From Calonectria ilicicola (taxonomy: Eukaryota > Ascomycota > Sordariomycetes > Hypocreales > Nectriaceae), in assembly GCA_020809705.1 (NCBI GenBank), contig CP085825.1:4836001-4900000 (forward strand): a stretch of 64,000 bases of DNA. Direction: 5' to 3'. Position 1 is the stretch's first letter. The number at the start of each line of letters is the position of its first letter. Position numbers and translations under genes: made by a program. The notes beneath the pieces are model-generated. The model made no database searches, was not told where the DNA came from, and saw nothing but the letters and a program-made list of their open reading frames with translations. Shown here in pieces: positions 1-11,443 of the stretch.

Positions 1-642
1 CCAATCCGACATCGTTGCCGGCGCTACAATTTGCAGCGTCGTCTGAGACATAACCTATCCAATCCACGGCAGAAACGCTTGATCTTCCAGCAACCAGCCA
101 AAAAAAGAGGGACTGTCTGAGCGTGCATTATCCCATCGATTTAGATCAATGCACTTCGATGCCACCCGAGAGGGTTCATATACGATAGCCAATGGCGTTT
201 TTAGTTCGGGATTTGTCACTTATCGATCAAACACAAATAGATGTAGGGTGTCATGGAGATTTGACCGAGGTCTAAGATTTACCCATCGCTTTCGATGTGC
301 GGAAGCGTTAGTGAGGCATACTCCGCCACGTGGTCCCTAGGTAGGTTGCTTCGCCATACTGTGTGCGCAACTGATGCAGTGATGATCATGATCAGCCACC
401 AAGATGGAACCGGATGTGGACTATTGCAACGTTAGCATCTTTAGGCATGTCAGCGTTTAGTACGATGGATGGATACTTTGGTACTGTTTCAGAGCATTCA
501 AGGAGATATTGCCAATATGTGCTGATATTGCTTGGGTTAATCATCTAAATGAATTAGATGTTGCAGGTCGAGAGGGTCCCACCCCTTTCTACACTCTGGA
601 AGCACCTTAGGCAGTCCTACGCGCCTGCACGTTAACTCATAA
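1..642. other. intergenic, no gene recognised
   Basis: I see no convincing coding sequence here. The longest open frame is about 63 codons with no recognisable motif. The stretch is of mixed composition and ends at the tRNA-Ser gene. It could hold the 3' or 5' flank of a gene lying outside the window. Confidence 0.5.
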
Positions 643-724
643 GGCGTGGTGGCAGAGTGGTCTAATGCGTATGACTAGAAATCATATCTCTTCGGAGGCG
701 TCTGTTCGAATCAGGCCCACGTCG
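643..724 (+). tRNA. tRNA-Ser (anticodon AGA)
   Basis: The 82-nt sequence folds as a serine tRNA. The seven-base acceptor stem pairs (GGCGTGG with CCACGTC, one G-U) and the discriminator base is G. The A box (TGGCAGAGTGG) and B box (GTTCGAATC) are intact. The anticodon loop CTAGAAA gives anticodon AGA, flanked by a five-base stem, and there is a type II long variable arm closed by a TTCG loop. No intron is present. A run of five T at 736-740 provides a Pol III terminator. Confidence 0.95.
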
Positions 725-735
725 ATACTTGTTAC

Positions 736-740
736 TTTTT
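736..740 (+). terminator. Pol III terminator of tRNA-Ser
   Basis: This TTTTT run lies 12 nt after the discriminator base of the tRNA, the usual distance and form of an RNA polymerase III terminator in fungi. Confidence 0.7.
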
Positions 741-1467
741 GCCACTGTCACATTCATACAAGGCCTCGATGTGTTCGACTTCTGGTTTCCTTTTTAATTT
801 CCTATCACTAAGGTTTGAAGATTTGCAAGGGGCCTGCGGCGAATTTGAACAAGCCTCCCGCGCTGGTCAAGTAGCGAAAGGTATGCGGACAAGTTCGTTG
901 AACCGCATTTATCTTAATGTCGTTCGTCATATCAATATCCGTATTCCAAATCCCCTTGATAGACAAAGTTTACATCAGATTCTGCAATCCAAAAATAAAC
1001 TATAGCCAAAATCGAAAAGGGGAAAGCGTATCAAAGATGGTAACCTTAAGATTACATAGCGGATCCCAAGCAACCAAAGCCGTATTCGTGCGGTTGCATT
1101 CGCGTGAAACAACTTGGAAAAAAAGCAGGCAGTTCTCAATTGGATTTCTTATCTCGAGCTAGCGCATCAAGTCCTTCCCATATTCGTGTATTTCGTTTTT
1201 CAATGGGTAGTGGAAGTGTCCAGACAGGGAAACGCAGCCATGAATACGAACGGACAAAAGTAGAACCGGCAATCTGACAGAACACTGCCCCACTACAGCA
1301 CGGAGCACAGCCACTCCGCTTCAAGTCCTCCACGTAACGCTTCACGAGCCACATCGCGACGCTCCAAACTATCCGCCGTTGACAACCCCTGGGTCAAGGA
1401 GATCGCATCTTTTCCCACCACCCCCAACGGCATCATCGCGCAGCGCCCGCTGACGACTCTGTGCAAA
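741..1467. other. upstream region of the cdc50 gene
   Basis: This gap lies between the tRNA terminator and the cdc50 start codon. Several small open frames overlap on both strands without recognisable motifs. It presumably contains the cdc50 promoter and leader. I see no clear TATA box. Confidence 0.45.
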
Positions 1468-3052
1468 ATGGCCGACTCACCTCGTGGCATCGACCACACT
1501 GATTCTATGAACTCCAACGATGGAGACCCGAAGCAGCCGGACAAGAAGAAGAGCCGTCGCCCTGCCAGTGAGTAGCGCTCTGGATGCTTCGGAAGCAGCG
1601 CGTAGTGCGGAGAGGAATCGCAGCTAATTGTACCACAACAGACACTGCTTTTCGGCAACAGCGCTTAAAGGCCTGGCAGTACGTGATAGTTTCTCATAAC
1701 ACTGGAGCTCCCATGCTGACAGCGACAGGCCCATCCTAACACCCAAGACGGTTCTTCCTCTATTTTTCGTCATCGGAATCATCTTTGCGCCCATCGGTGG
1801 TCTTCTCCTCTATGCGAGCTCTCAGGTATGGTCTTGCGCCGTATCCGGCTGCGTCCCATTCAGTGCAATCTTTAACAAATGCACTAGGTCCAAGAGATTA
1901 AGCTCGAATATACCGACTGCCGAAACGATGCCCCGGACTACGACAGTGGTAATGGCTTCAAATCCATGCCTAGCAAGTATGTCGACACGGCATTCAAGAA
2001 CAACACGGGAAGCGTCAATGCCCAGTGGGCTGTTGATAAGGGGGTGACAGTCAACAACACATTCGGCAGAACATCTGGCAGCGTCGAAGTCGAAACTGAT
2101 CGCTGCTACTTGCGCTTCAACATCCCCGAGAGTATGGGCCCGCCTGTTCTCTTTTACTATCACCTCACAAACTTCTACCAGAATCACCGTCGCTATGTCG
2201 AGTCGTTTGATTCCTCGCAACTCAAGGGCAATATTCGTTCATATAGCGACATCAAGGGCTCGGATTGCACACCTCTCTACGGCGTAAGCGAAGAGAACAA
2301 GCCTTATTACCCATGTGGTCTGATTGCCAACTCGATATTCAACGACACTTTCACCAATCCCGAATTGCTAAACCCACCGCACGGCCAGGATGACGAGACA
2401 GAGACTTACATCATGTCTAACAGCAGTAACATTGCTTGGAACAGTGACAAGGATCTCTACGGAAAGACAAAGTACGAGCCCAAGGACATTCTGCCACCAC
2501 CTAACTGGGCGAAGCGTTATCCCAACAACTATACTGATGACGACCCTCCACCCAACCTGAAGAACTGGGAAGCATTTCACGTGTGGATGCGAACTGCTGG
2601 CCTGCCTGCTTTCAGCAAGTTGTACCAGCGCAACGACAGCGTAGCCATGACTGCCGGAAACTATGAAATCATCATTGATGACCGTGAGTCGGGTATCACA
2701 TTAGTACAGACCATTGCTAACTTGAAAAGATTTCCCGACAACTGCCTATAAGGGCACTAAGTCCATTGTCATCACTACTAGGACCGTGATGGGCGGACGT
2801 AACCCATTCCTTGGAATTGCCTACGTCGTTGTGGGAGGTCTCTGCATCGTTCTCGGCGCCATTTTCACCGTGACCCATCTCATCCGACCAAGGTCAGTCA
2901 TATTCAAAGTCTCTCCCATCCAACTCTCGTCACTAACTACAAGCAGAAAACTCGGTGACCATACCTACCTCTCGTGGAACAATGCCCCTGGTGCCAAGGG
3001 TCCCAGCACAGCCATGGCCTCTGGTCGTGAACTTCGCCCTGGCGAGGCCTAG
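1468..3052 (+). CDS. cdc50: Cdc50/Lem3 family P4-ATPase (flippase) beta subunit
   Basis: Six exons can be read: 1468-1567, 1642-1678, 1729-1825, 1888-2683, 2730-2892 and 2947-3052. They join in frame to 432 residues. The family partners P4-ATPases, which move phospholipids to the cytosolic leaflet of Golgi, endosome and plasma membranes, and it is needed for their exit from the ER. The layout is typical: a basic cytosolic N-terminus, a membrane segment at about 54-76, a large lumenal loop with Cys and several N-x-S/T sites, and a second membrane segment at about 370-393. The C-terminal signature [11 protein letters not shown]...[19 protein letters not shown] is diagnostic. The fourth intron ends in AAAG. 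Which of the fungal paralogues this is (Cdc50, Lem3 or Crf1 type) cannot be settled here. Confidence 0.93.
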
Positions 3053-4100
3053 GCGGCCCGTGACAGCTCAGCTGGGCTCCTCCAAATCGCTGCCTCTACC
3101 GCGGGCACGAATACGCCATTCGCATCATCTAGTGTTCAAGCAGCCACTCCCAACAGCACCGGGCTTGAGCTTTGTGCTTCGCCTTCTTTAATGTCCCCAC
3201 TCGCCCAGGACTGTTGGCCCAGTGACTCCCGGTTCATCCGATGAAAGCGGCCAAGGCAGTGATGGAAAGGGCTAGCTGTGCAACAGGAGCATTGGATTTC
3301 ATTGCATGTTTGTTTCTCTGGGCGCGGCTTGCTATTTATGTACGACTACACCAAGAAGCTCCTTTATTTTCTACCCGCCTGCTTCTGTCTTTCGAGAGGG
3401 GGTTTTCTGGGAATTCTCGGTTGGCATGACACTTGATTTTCGCATACACGCGAGTTCGTGCTCTCCTAGCTCTTTGCGTGCCTATTGCGTGCATATGGCA
3501 AACCACGCTTAAAGGGTTGACGGGAAAGGGAGTCGTGTGGACACTGCTGCTGAGTATCGATAACTGGATCAGGAGTTTGGGCGTGTTTATTTTTTTTTTT
3601 TTTTTTTTGGCTTATAGCTATAAGTGCGAATAGAATGACATGGTATCCGATATGACGTCCTCCAGCTGCCCCAGTGACACACATTTGAGTAATATAATTA
3701 AGGTGGTCAGTTGAGTAACCAACCATTCACGGCAATCAGGAGTCACACAATTCAGTATAACACACGTATCAGAACCAATCAATTCATTCAATTACCGAGT
3801 ATGGCTAACTAGCCCCAACCTCTGCTTCCTTCCTATCCACTGCAAATAAACTATAAACAAGCCCGTCGTAACTTGAAATGCCCGAAAAATCAACTGACGA
3901 TGGATGATTTGCCTTTTTGAATGCTCTCGGCCAAGTAACCCCCAGCACGAAAGGGTTGGGCAAAAGGCCCATCACGCAAACTAAAGTTCGATTTGTTTTT
4001 AGTACAAGGTAGAACAAAAAAAATAAAATAATAAAGACAATAGGCGTTGCCCCTTCGCGTCGTTGTATCTCTCGCTTGTCGCCGCAAAATAACGAGTCGT
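3053..4100. other. convergent intergenic region with a 19-nt T tract
   Basis: This is the shared 3' region of cdc50 (plus) and spt16 (minus). It holds no credible gene. An uninterrupted run of 19 T lies at 3590-3608. Confidence 0.55.
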
Positions 4101-7100
4101 TTATCGCTTGCGCTTCTTCTTGCTGCCGCGGTCTTCTTCCTCAAGGGCGCTCTCACGGTCCCGCTTCGAGGCCTTGCGCTCTAGTTCATCCCAGTCTTCA
4201 CCTTCCTCATCACTATCGAGCTCGGCATCCTCATCGTCTTCATCATCGCTGGCGTTGCTGCCGAAATCGGAATCCTCTCCACTAGATTCAGAAGCCTCAT
4301 CCAGCTCCTCGTCGCTGATCTCAAAGGCTGACTCTTCTTCAGACATATCCGAGCCGCCTTCTTCGTCCGAATCGGCCTGCAGGAAGGACCAACCTCCATC
4401 CACGAAGAATTGGTGGGTATCGGCCGTCACGGTCTTCATGATGGTAGGCCAGTTGAGGTTCAGTGGACCTTCGGAGAAGGCAATGTCGGAGGAGTCAAGG
4501 TAGTCCTTAACTTGGTCCAAGAATTCAACAGGAATTGTGTTGATGTGATAGGGTGCTCGAGTGAAATCCTTGAAGACAAAGACCATATCAAAGTTCTTCA
4601 ATCCAAACTGAACACGTTCCAGATGGCAGAGCTCGACTTCGTCGATAGTGACGACCATGAACGGAGGTTCCACGACTTGGATCAGACAGTCTGTGGTAGG
4701 CTGGACAAAGACGTTGCTGCGGAACGGCACACCGTGGAAGCCAAGGTCACGAATAGGCATATCAACCTCGATACCCTCATTACGACCAGCTTCGGCAATC
4801 TTCTGAGCAAAGCCCTGGAACAGCCGGTCAAGCTCGGCTCTACGGCGTCGCTCCTCTTGCTCAGCCTCAAACTCATCCTCGTCGCCGTAACGGTACTTGC
4901 GTTTTCGGTTGCCCGTCTCATCAAACTGGATATCAGTTGCTTCCCGGTAGAATTGCACATCCTTGGTCTTCTTCTTGTTGCCCACAATGATTGGATCCTT
5001 AAGGTGGATGTGGACAATGACAACGAGCTCGTGCTGGCAAGGTTGGAAGAACAGATGCTTAACGTTGGAGAAGAGAATATCGACTCGGTGCTGAGCATTA
5101 AGAGGAGATTGGTATCGAATACCGTTCTGGTGGATTTCGACTTTTCCGGGGACTCGCTTTCCTTCCATGGCGGGTCGGATATAGACGTTATCCAACACGG
5201 CCGGGCGACGGTCTGGTTGCTTGTTAGCTTCTGCACAATACGGTGGCGGAATAAGAACTCACTCCTAATCTCCACCAGCTTCTCCTGCTCCACAACGTCC
5301 TCCAAGTCCTTCTTCTCCTGCTCCTTCTTGACAGCGTCACGCTTCATATTGGAGATCTGAGTCGCAATCTCGTTGTACCTATCACCATCTGAGGAACGGA
5401 AGGTCAAACTTCGAACGAAGTGGGCCGAGGCGTCCTCAAATGGCTGATCGTCTTTTCTTCCCACACCTTGACCAGGGGAAAGGAAGTTGATGCGCAAGAA
5501 GGCGAAGTCGTTTTCATCACTCTTACTGGCGTTCTTGATTGTGTTAATGTGAAATGGAACTGGTCGACCCATAATAGGAAGGACAACAGTACTGTTCTTG
5601 CTGTCCACAATGATTTCAAGGTTCTTGCTACGGAGAGGGAATTGGGTATCTCTCTTGTAGGACTCGAAACGCTTGAATTTCTTTACTTCAGCGCCATTTT
5701 GGTCGCTGGTGGACTCGGCAAATCTCGCAAGGCCTTCCTTTTGTTTCTTGGCAGCAAGTTCCTTCTGATGATCGCGACGCTTCTTGTCCGTGTCCTCATC
5801 AACGTGCGCGGAACGCTCTGATCGGAGTCGTGTAGTGGTAATGTTCTTGGTGGCAACAGCGCCGACACGAGGATCCTTCTTCTCCCGCTTAGGGGCAGGC
5901 TCGGCTTCCTCATCATCCTTGAAGAAGAATGAGTTGGCATCAGCAGTTGTGGGAGCCTCAGCTGTAAAGACTACTGCTTCAGTTGATGTCACACGGACAG
6001 TGTCCGTCAAAACCAGGGCGTACACCTTGCTGTTCTTGTCTTGAGGTTGAGGGTTTTCGATATCCTGGAAACCAGTGTTGACAATAAGGGTCATACCGTC
6101 CTTCAGTGCCCTCTGGTTCTTGCCGCTGAGTACAAGGGTTGGGTCTTTATTCTCCAGTCCAATTCCCCAGCCAACATTCTTCAGGAAGTGCTTCTCCATT
6201 TCGGGCTTCTTGCTCTTGATGATGCTGAGAGCCTTTGCATAGATCTCCTTTGCTTGCACACCATCTCGCAACTCCTTGATAATGGTATTGTGGACCAACA
6301 CAAGCAGTCGGTAGTTGCTTTCCTGAGACTTGTTCGGGTCGACCAGGTACGTACGTGCAATAGTCGAGCAGTACGATTTGTATCGAAGTCCCAAGGCAGC
6401 AATGATGATGCCAGCGTGCAGGTTGTCATCGTTGGGTTCGGCTGCGAATCTCAAATCGTACTTGCCGCCACTTTGAATTGCTGGGCCCAGAATCCAGTCC
6501 AGCTGGCTAGGGTCGAGGTCTGAAGGAAGTTTTCCATTCGAAGGAAGCTGGACAGTCTTCCAGAATTTGGTGTCATCCAACTTCTTGTCGACTCTCTCAC
6601 CAAGCACAGAGTGCTTGACTTTCTTCTCGGCGTCGAGGATGTTGGACATTTCATCGAGGAAATAAGGGGTCATCAAGGCCACGCAAGCCTTGGACGCAGT
6701 TCGCATCGCTCGGAGTTCGTTCTCATCCTTGACGGCAAACGCATGTGTCGAAAGCGCAGCAGATACATCGACCTGTTCAATGTCCTTGTATTTTTCAGTC
6801 AAAACCTTTTTCCACTCCTCGACAAACGGGCCCCTGGAGGTATCACGATTGATCGTTCCGAGTTTATTCTATGCGCGGATTGTTAGGAGATGAAAATTTG
6901 CGTGGGGAATGTAACCTACTCCGACTTCCTTGATCTTATCTGCAATCTTAACAAACAGCTTCTCGTTCTCAGCTGCATCTTTGCCTCGAACTAAGACTTC
7001 GATGGGAAATCGGCCTCCCTTGATCTGGTCAAGATGTTTCGCTGTCGAATTGTAAGAATCTCGTTGAATCGATTAGGCAACCAAAATATCATCGTACCTT

Positions 7101-7424
7101 TTTTCGCCGTTGTGAGGATGTACAACGTGTCCAGCGTAAAAAGCATCAGGGTCGTCGGGAATTCGTATCCGAGAAGCCAGAACTATCATCATCATCAGTA
7201 TCTCCTGTCGCCGTGCAGTTTGAGGGAGGGGTTAGGCAGCCGCGTACGTGCATGGCGTTGTTCTTGTGGAACTCCGGAATCTCCTCAACCTTGCCCATCA
7301 TAATCACGATGGACGAGGCGCCGTTGAACAACCCATCCTTGGATCGAAGGTCGTTCTTCCAGGCCGTCACGAAGTGCGAGATGCGCTCCTGGAAGAGCTT
7401 GCTGTCAATCTTGATCTCGGCCAT
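4101..7424 (-). CDS. spt16: FACT complex subunit Spt16
   Basis: Five exons on the minus strand are 7424-7248, 7182-7098, 7041-6920, 6868-5263 and 5212-4101. They give 1033 residues, the usual length. FACT removes and replaces H2A-H2B during transcription and replication. The N-terminal part is the aminopeptidase-like pseudo-enzyme domain (start [11 protein letters not shown], then FWLLGYEFP). It is followed by the dimerisation region, with GRPVPFHIN in the middle of the chain, and by the PH-like middle domain carrying [17 protein letters not shown] and [15 protein letters not shown]. The last 90 residues are strongly acidic and Ser-rich, ending in a basic KKKRKR tail. Splice joints restore family motifs such as [17 protein letters not shown] across 5212/5263. 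Introns are 50-65 nt. The gene is convergent with cdc50. Confidence 0.97.
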
Positions 7425-8377
7425 CTTGAGTGATGAGCGCGCGAACAAAAGGGACGAGGACTAAGGGGTGGAGGGAGCTTGATGCATTCGAAGGACGCGA
7501 AAAAAAAGTGAGGTCGCGTTAATGAAATCAAGGCGACAGCTCTGTGTCACGTGATAGGTCGCAACGCGTTCCGCGATCAAAGCTTCAAGATGTCAACCCA
7601 AGTGGTTCGCAGAGGATGACTAACTTGTGGAAAAGTCGCATTTTTCGTATTTACTAATGAAACAAGTATATTTATCTGTACATACATAGAGAATTTTTAT
7701 CCTTGCTATAAGCAGCTGTTTTTTTTTTTTCTTGGCGCTGCAGTCACCTACCATGGGCGCATTCATACACTCTTATGCGCAACGCAGCAAAGTCCATCAG
7801 ATTTTTTTTAATTATATAAAATCGAAATGGATGTACAATTAGAGCATTCTTTCCTTCCTTTAGCTTAGCCCATGTATACTTCTTTGGTTCTTGTTGCATC
7901 TCATGCCAGTGTCGCAGTCGATCAGCGTTGTTGGGAACGGTCCCTAAGCCTGCTGTGTAACCTTAGCTTATGGTGATGTTTGGGTATTCGAAGGGGTCCC
8001 GCGGGCGTTGCCCGCCCCTTGTTCAGCGTGCGCTAGCAATGCTAGTAAACCCTCTTCTTAACAAATACCGGCAATGTTCGCTTGGATCAACGCATAATAC
8101 CGACTTGCGAAGCGATTCCGAGACCCACTGGCTTGTCAAGCACCGAACTCCAACTCGGGAAGTGGAGTCGGGAGTTGATGGTCAATCGACCCCGCGCATG
8201 ACCGGGAGAATATATAACCAGCCAGACATGATGCTTCGAATCAATTGGAATCCTGTCGTGGGAAGATTTTGCCATCCACACCAAACTCATATAATCAAGA
8301 GAGCGACCCCAGCTCTTACATCATATTGCTACACAACCTCGAGTAGACGTCAGATTTACCCTACACCACCATCGAAA
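7425..8377. other. divergent promoter region spt16 / CMD-like gene
   Basis: This 953-nt gap holds the promoters of two divergent genes. The half nearer spt16 is AT-rich with short A/T runs. The right half has a TATATAA box at 8211-8217 oriented towards the CMD-like gene. The 136 codons immediately upstream of the chosen CMD start are open in the same frame, which is treated as a finding. Confidence 0.55.
8211..8217 (+). promoter_or_regulatory. TATA box of the CMD-like gene
   Basis: TATATAA lies 161-167 nt upstream of the ATG chosen at 8378, a plausible distance for a fungal TATA element with a leader of roughly 60-130 nt. It lies only 11 nt before an in-frame ATG at 8228, which argues against that upstream start being in the main transcript. 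Confidence 0.5.
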
Positions 8378-9055
8378 ATGAGACTCCCCTACGTCACAGA
8401 CCCGGTTCCGACCAAGAACGAGGAGGAAGCAGCAATTGTCGAGCGCATCCGAGAGCGCCGCAACCCTCGTCCCCTCCAGCCCCTCGATCTCGCGCTCCTG
8501 CATGCCCCCTCAATTGCTGACGGATGGAACTCGTTCCTCGGCGCCGTGCGCACGAAAAACTCGCTGCCAGATGACGTGCGAGAAATTGCCATCTCTAGAA
8601 TCGCCGCTGTCAACAAGGCCTGGTACGAATGGGGACACCACGCTCCCCTCGCCGTCAAGGGTGGTGTCCCTGAGGCTGGCATGGAGGCGCTCAAGCAGGA
8701 CAAGCTTGGCGAGCGCCCTGCAGAGTTGACTGAGAAGCTCTGGGCCGTGGTCTTGTACACCGAGGAAATGACTAGAAATGTGCAGGTCAAGGATGAAACC
8801 TTCGATGGTCTTCGGCCCTTCTTCAACGAACAAGAGATTGTTGAAATTACAGCAACTGTAAGGGGTTCAGTGTTTACGTTGTGCACATCCCATGTTAACA
8901 CACGTGCTAGGTTGCTTGTTACAATTGTGTCAGCCGCTTCCTCGTGGCACTGGATGGTAAGTCTAAACATATAATTCTCATTCAAAAAAACAACTAGGCC
9001 TAACAATCATAAAGTGGGCGAAAGAAATGGGACCGGCCCTGACGCGTCTCATTGA
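8378..9055 (+). CDS. carboxymuconolactone decarboxylase-like (AhpD-fold) protein
   Basis: Exons 8378-8857, 8911-8956 and 9015-9055 give 188 residues. The fold family covers CMD decarboxylases and AhpD-like peroxidase partners. The helix with WYEWGHH at 82-88 followed by an A-x-x-G-G-V segment and the later YNCVSRFLVALDVGE segment is the pattern of fungal CMD-like proteins. The CxxC pair of AhpD is absent, so a thiol peroxidase role is not supported, and the substrate is unknown. The last intron ends in AAAG only about 10 nt after a CTAAC branch site; using the earlier TAG would give a long basic low-complexity tail instead of the expected VGERNGTGPD end. A 50-residue longer start is possible. 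Confidence 0.85.
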
Positions 9056-9629
9056 TGGTGGGAGACGGCCATATCCAGGTCAACGCAAGGGCAACGCCAG
9101 GACGATGGAAATGGGGTATGTGTTGAACGGGGAAAGAAAAAAAGGAGGTGGAAAAAAAATTGTCAAAACTATAAATCCAACGCAGAATAGAAATTGCGAA
9201 AACCAGTTTTCGAGAATAAAAAGGGTAAAAAACAGAAAAGAAAAAGAAAAAAAGACTGGGGCTTAAGGCCGCGCAGTATGGGTATTCCATCTATGCGAAG
9301 TGAAGTGAAGAAACCCTAACTCCTCGGGACTCTCATCATGCTCGCTCTTCATACAGTCATCCCTCGTAAAACATCCAGCCTCCCAACGACATAACAAAAG
9401 GAGCCTATGGTCTGTTTCAGATGTGCTGTTAGTCAAATGCTGTTGTGCTGGCCAGTAATGTTGGGCCAGCCTGTTGTGCCAGAACGCCGTGGAAGCTTGG
9501 TGGCGATGCGCCATCGCACAGAACCAAGCTATCTCTCTGTGTGTGTGTGATATTATGCTGTGCTTGAAAGCAGACGCAGACAAAAAAAAATGGCGCCCAA
9601 AAAAATTCGGGACTTGTTAGTTTTTCTAC
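9056..9629. other. convergent intergenic region
   Basis: This lies between the 3' ends of the CMD-like gene and the minus-strand membrane protein gene. It begins with a purine-rich, A-rich stretch (about 9120-9260) in which long open frames are composition artefacts. I recognise no gene. Confidence 0.5.
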
Positions 9630-10391
9630 TCAAGGTGACTCGCTGGTCCCCTCGGACATGGCGCGCTCGATCGAAGCATGGCGCTGGTGCATGCGGGGAG
9701 AGGTCTGAAGCTCCTCGACGACACCAGCCCAGCCGGTTCTCTGGGGTCGGGTGACATGCTCCTGGTGGCCAATGGCTTGAGTTGTCAATCTGCGAACGGG
9801 GGGACGGCTGATAGGGGGGCGGTTGACGTGGTTGTTGGTGAGGTTATTGAGGTTTTTGGGTAGAGGTGGCGGGGGCGGGGCCGCAACCGCAACCGCAGCC
9901 GCAACCTTCTCTGTCTTTGGGGTGGAAGGACGAGTGGCTTGTTGTTTCTCGGCTTGGAAAGTGATGATGCCCATGTAGACAACGAGGAACCGCATGCGCA
10001 GTAGGTCGAGCCTCCGCACTCGATCTGCCAGTTGTGATCGCTTGGATGCCCATAGCAGCCTTGCGCCAGTCCGCAGCTGGGTAGTACCTTCTTCGATTAA
10101 CAAGGAATTGAGGGCTTCGCGCAAGTCATCGCCGGCCTTTTGAATCTCGCGGAGAAGCTGACTTAGACGAATCTTATCCTCGAGTCGCTGGACCTTGGCG
10201 ACATCGCGATCGTAGCCCTCGTTCTCCTGAACAGAGAAGTCGGCCGTGTCGATGAAGTCAGCAATCTCCTGAGGGGCGACAAGGTATGCGGCAGTATATG
10301 TGGAGGCGATCTGGGAGAGGTCGACAGCGGAGAGCAAAAGGGCGGTCAGGACGAGTATGCTGGTCCACGGGAGTGAGCCGGACTCGGCCAT
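9630..10391 (-). CDS. conserved-looking fungal membrane protein of unknown function
   Basis: This single-exon frame encodes 253 residues and starts at a good context (ATCATGGCC). I do not recognise the family. Residues 11-30 are a hydrophobic segment that could be a signal anchor. Residues 60-130 are charged and heptad-like, consistent with a coiled coil, and are followed by a second hydrophobic stretch near 133-147. The C-terminal third is low complexity: an Ala/Val run, a run of prolines around 174, then a basic Arg/Pro/His-rich tail. It is convergent with the CMD-like gene and divergent from bud32. Codon use resembles its neighbours, which favours a real gene, but no domain was identified. 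Confidence 0.6.
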   Translation of the reverse strand: MAESGSLPWTSILVLTALLLSAVDLSQIASTYTAAYLVAPQEIADFIDTADFSVQENEGYDRDVAKVQRLEDKIRLSQLLREIQKAGDDLREALNSLLIEEGTTQLRTGARLLWASKRSQLADRVRRLDLLRMRFLVVYMGIITFQAEKQQATRPSTPKTEKVAAAVAVAAPPPPPLPKNLNNLTNNHVNRPPISRPPVRRLTTQAIGHQEHVTRPQRTGWAGVVEELQTSPRMHQRHASIERAMSEGTSESP

Positions 10392-11443
10392 GATGTAGCT
10401 GAGCGTCTGGATGGCAGGTCGAGGCGGAGGGTGAGGCTATCGCGCATGGTCTGGTCTTTGGTGTGTGAAGGAAAGAAGCAGAACCGAGGGCGCAAGCGAG
10501 TGACAAACGAAATGCATTGGCGAGGAGCGGGAACAAACGCATGCAACATTTGTGTGCGCCGCTGGATCCGCTCTACGGGTTCCTGTTGAGCACGCCGACT
10601 ACTCCTTTTGTCTCCAGAATCGGCCGTCCGCCACTTGGCTTGGATGGCTGGGAATGGGGCCCCCCCTTGTAGCTGCAGCTAACGCTCAACGTCACATGGT
10701 GCGGAAAACGTGTGTGCGCGTGGTGTGCGTCGGCGTTGTTTTACCCAGGTCCAGAAGCCAGAGGCTTGTGGCAACAAGCAACTTTAGAGGGGCACACCAT
10801 TGCGGAAGCGGAAGGACCGGAGAGGGGGAGACATGAGACGGTCGTCTAAGTGTGAGGTAATGGCATGGTGAGGATCTGGTGACGGTGGTTTGGTTGAGTT
10901 TTCGGCCTGTTCCTGACAGCAAGTGATTCATCGGCAAGGGGCGGCGGCCATAGAGATGTCTGTCAGATTTTTTATTTTTTATTTATTTATTTATATTTTT
11001 ATTACTGGTTCCAACAACAACACTGAGCACCGGTTTGGTGGAGATGCATCTGGCTGACTGCGCAATCTGAGTCGCTCACCCAGCATTTTTTTTCCCTGAC
11101 CAGTCGTGCCCTTTGTTTTTTTGCGCCCAGGCGGCGGCTGCATTTGTGGTGGGCTCTCGCCATGGCTGGGCGCTATGGGATTGGGTCGGCGGACCATGAC
11201 GTTTGCGCGTAGAAAAAAAAACCCTACCTAGTCGTGGGTGCTCCCGTCGCCGATGCACCGCAGCCCGCCGCGTGGTGCCAATCAACAATCAACTCTTCCT
11301 CTTTCATGGTACCTGCACTCGCGTCGCAGCCCGTCTAAATCACCGGACCTAGCTGGTTTATTGTGAGGCACCGTGGGATTTATTTTTGATTTTGTCTTTT
11401 TTCTTTTTTTCGCGCATCCCTGCCGCAGAGACGTCTGGCCACC
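10392..11443. other. divergent promoter region with an AT tract
   Basis: This gap lies between the divergent membrane-protein and bud32 genes. An A/T-only tract built on TTTA units occupies about 10967-11004 within otherwise GC-rich DNA. A pyrimidine run precedes the bud32 start. No gene was found. Confidence 0.5.

Noticed and set aside
4410..5360. Open frame of 316 codons on the plus strand
   Set aside because: It is antisense to the conserved spt16 coding exons and has no family motif; it arises from codon bias of the real gene.
9027..9266. Possible 3' coding extension of the CMD-like gene
   Set aside because: The translation is a basic low-complexity tail from an A-rich region; the later splice site gives the conserved C-terminus instead.
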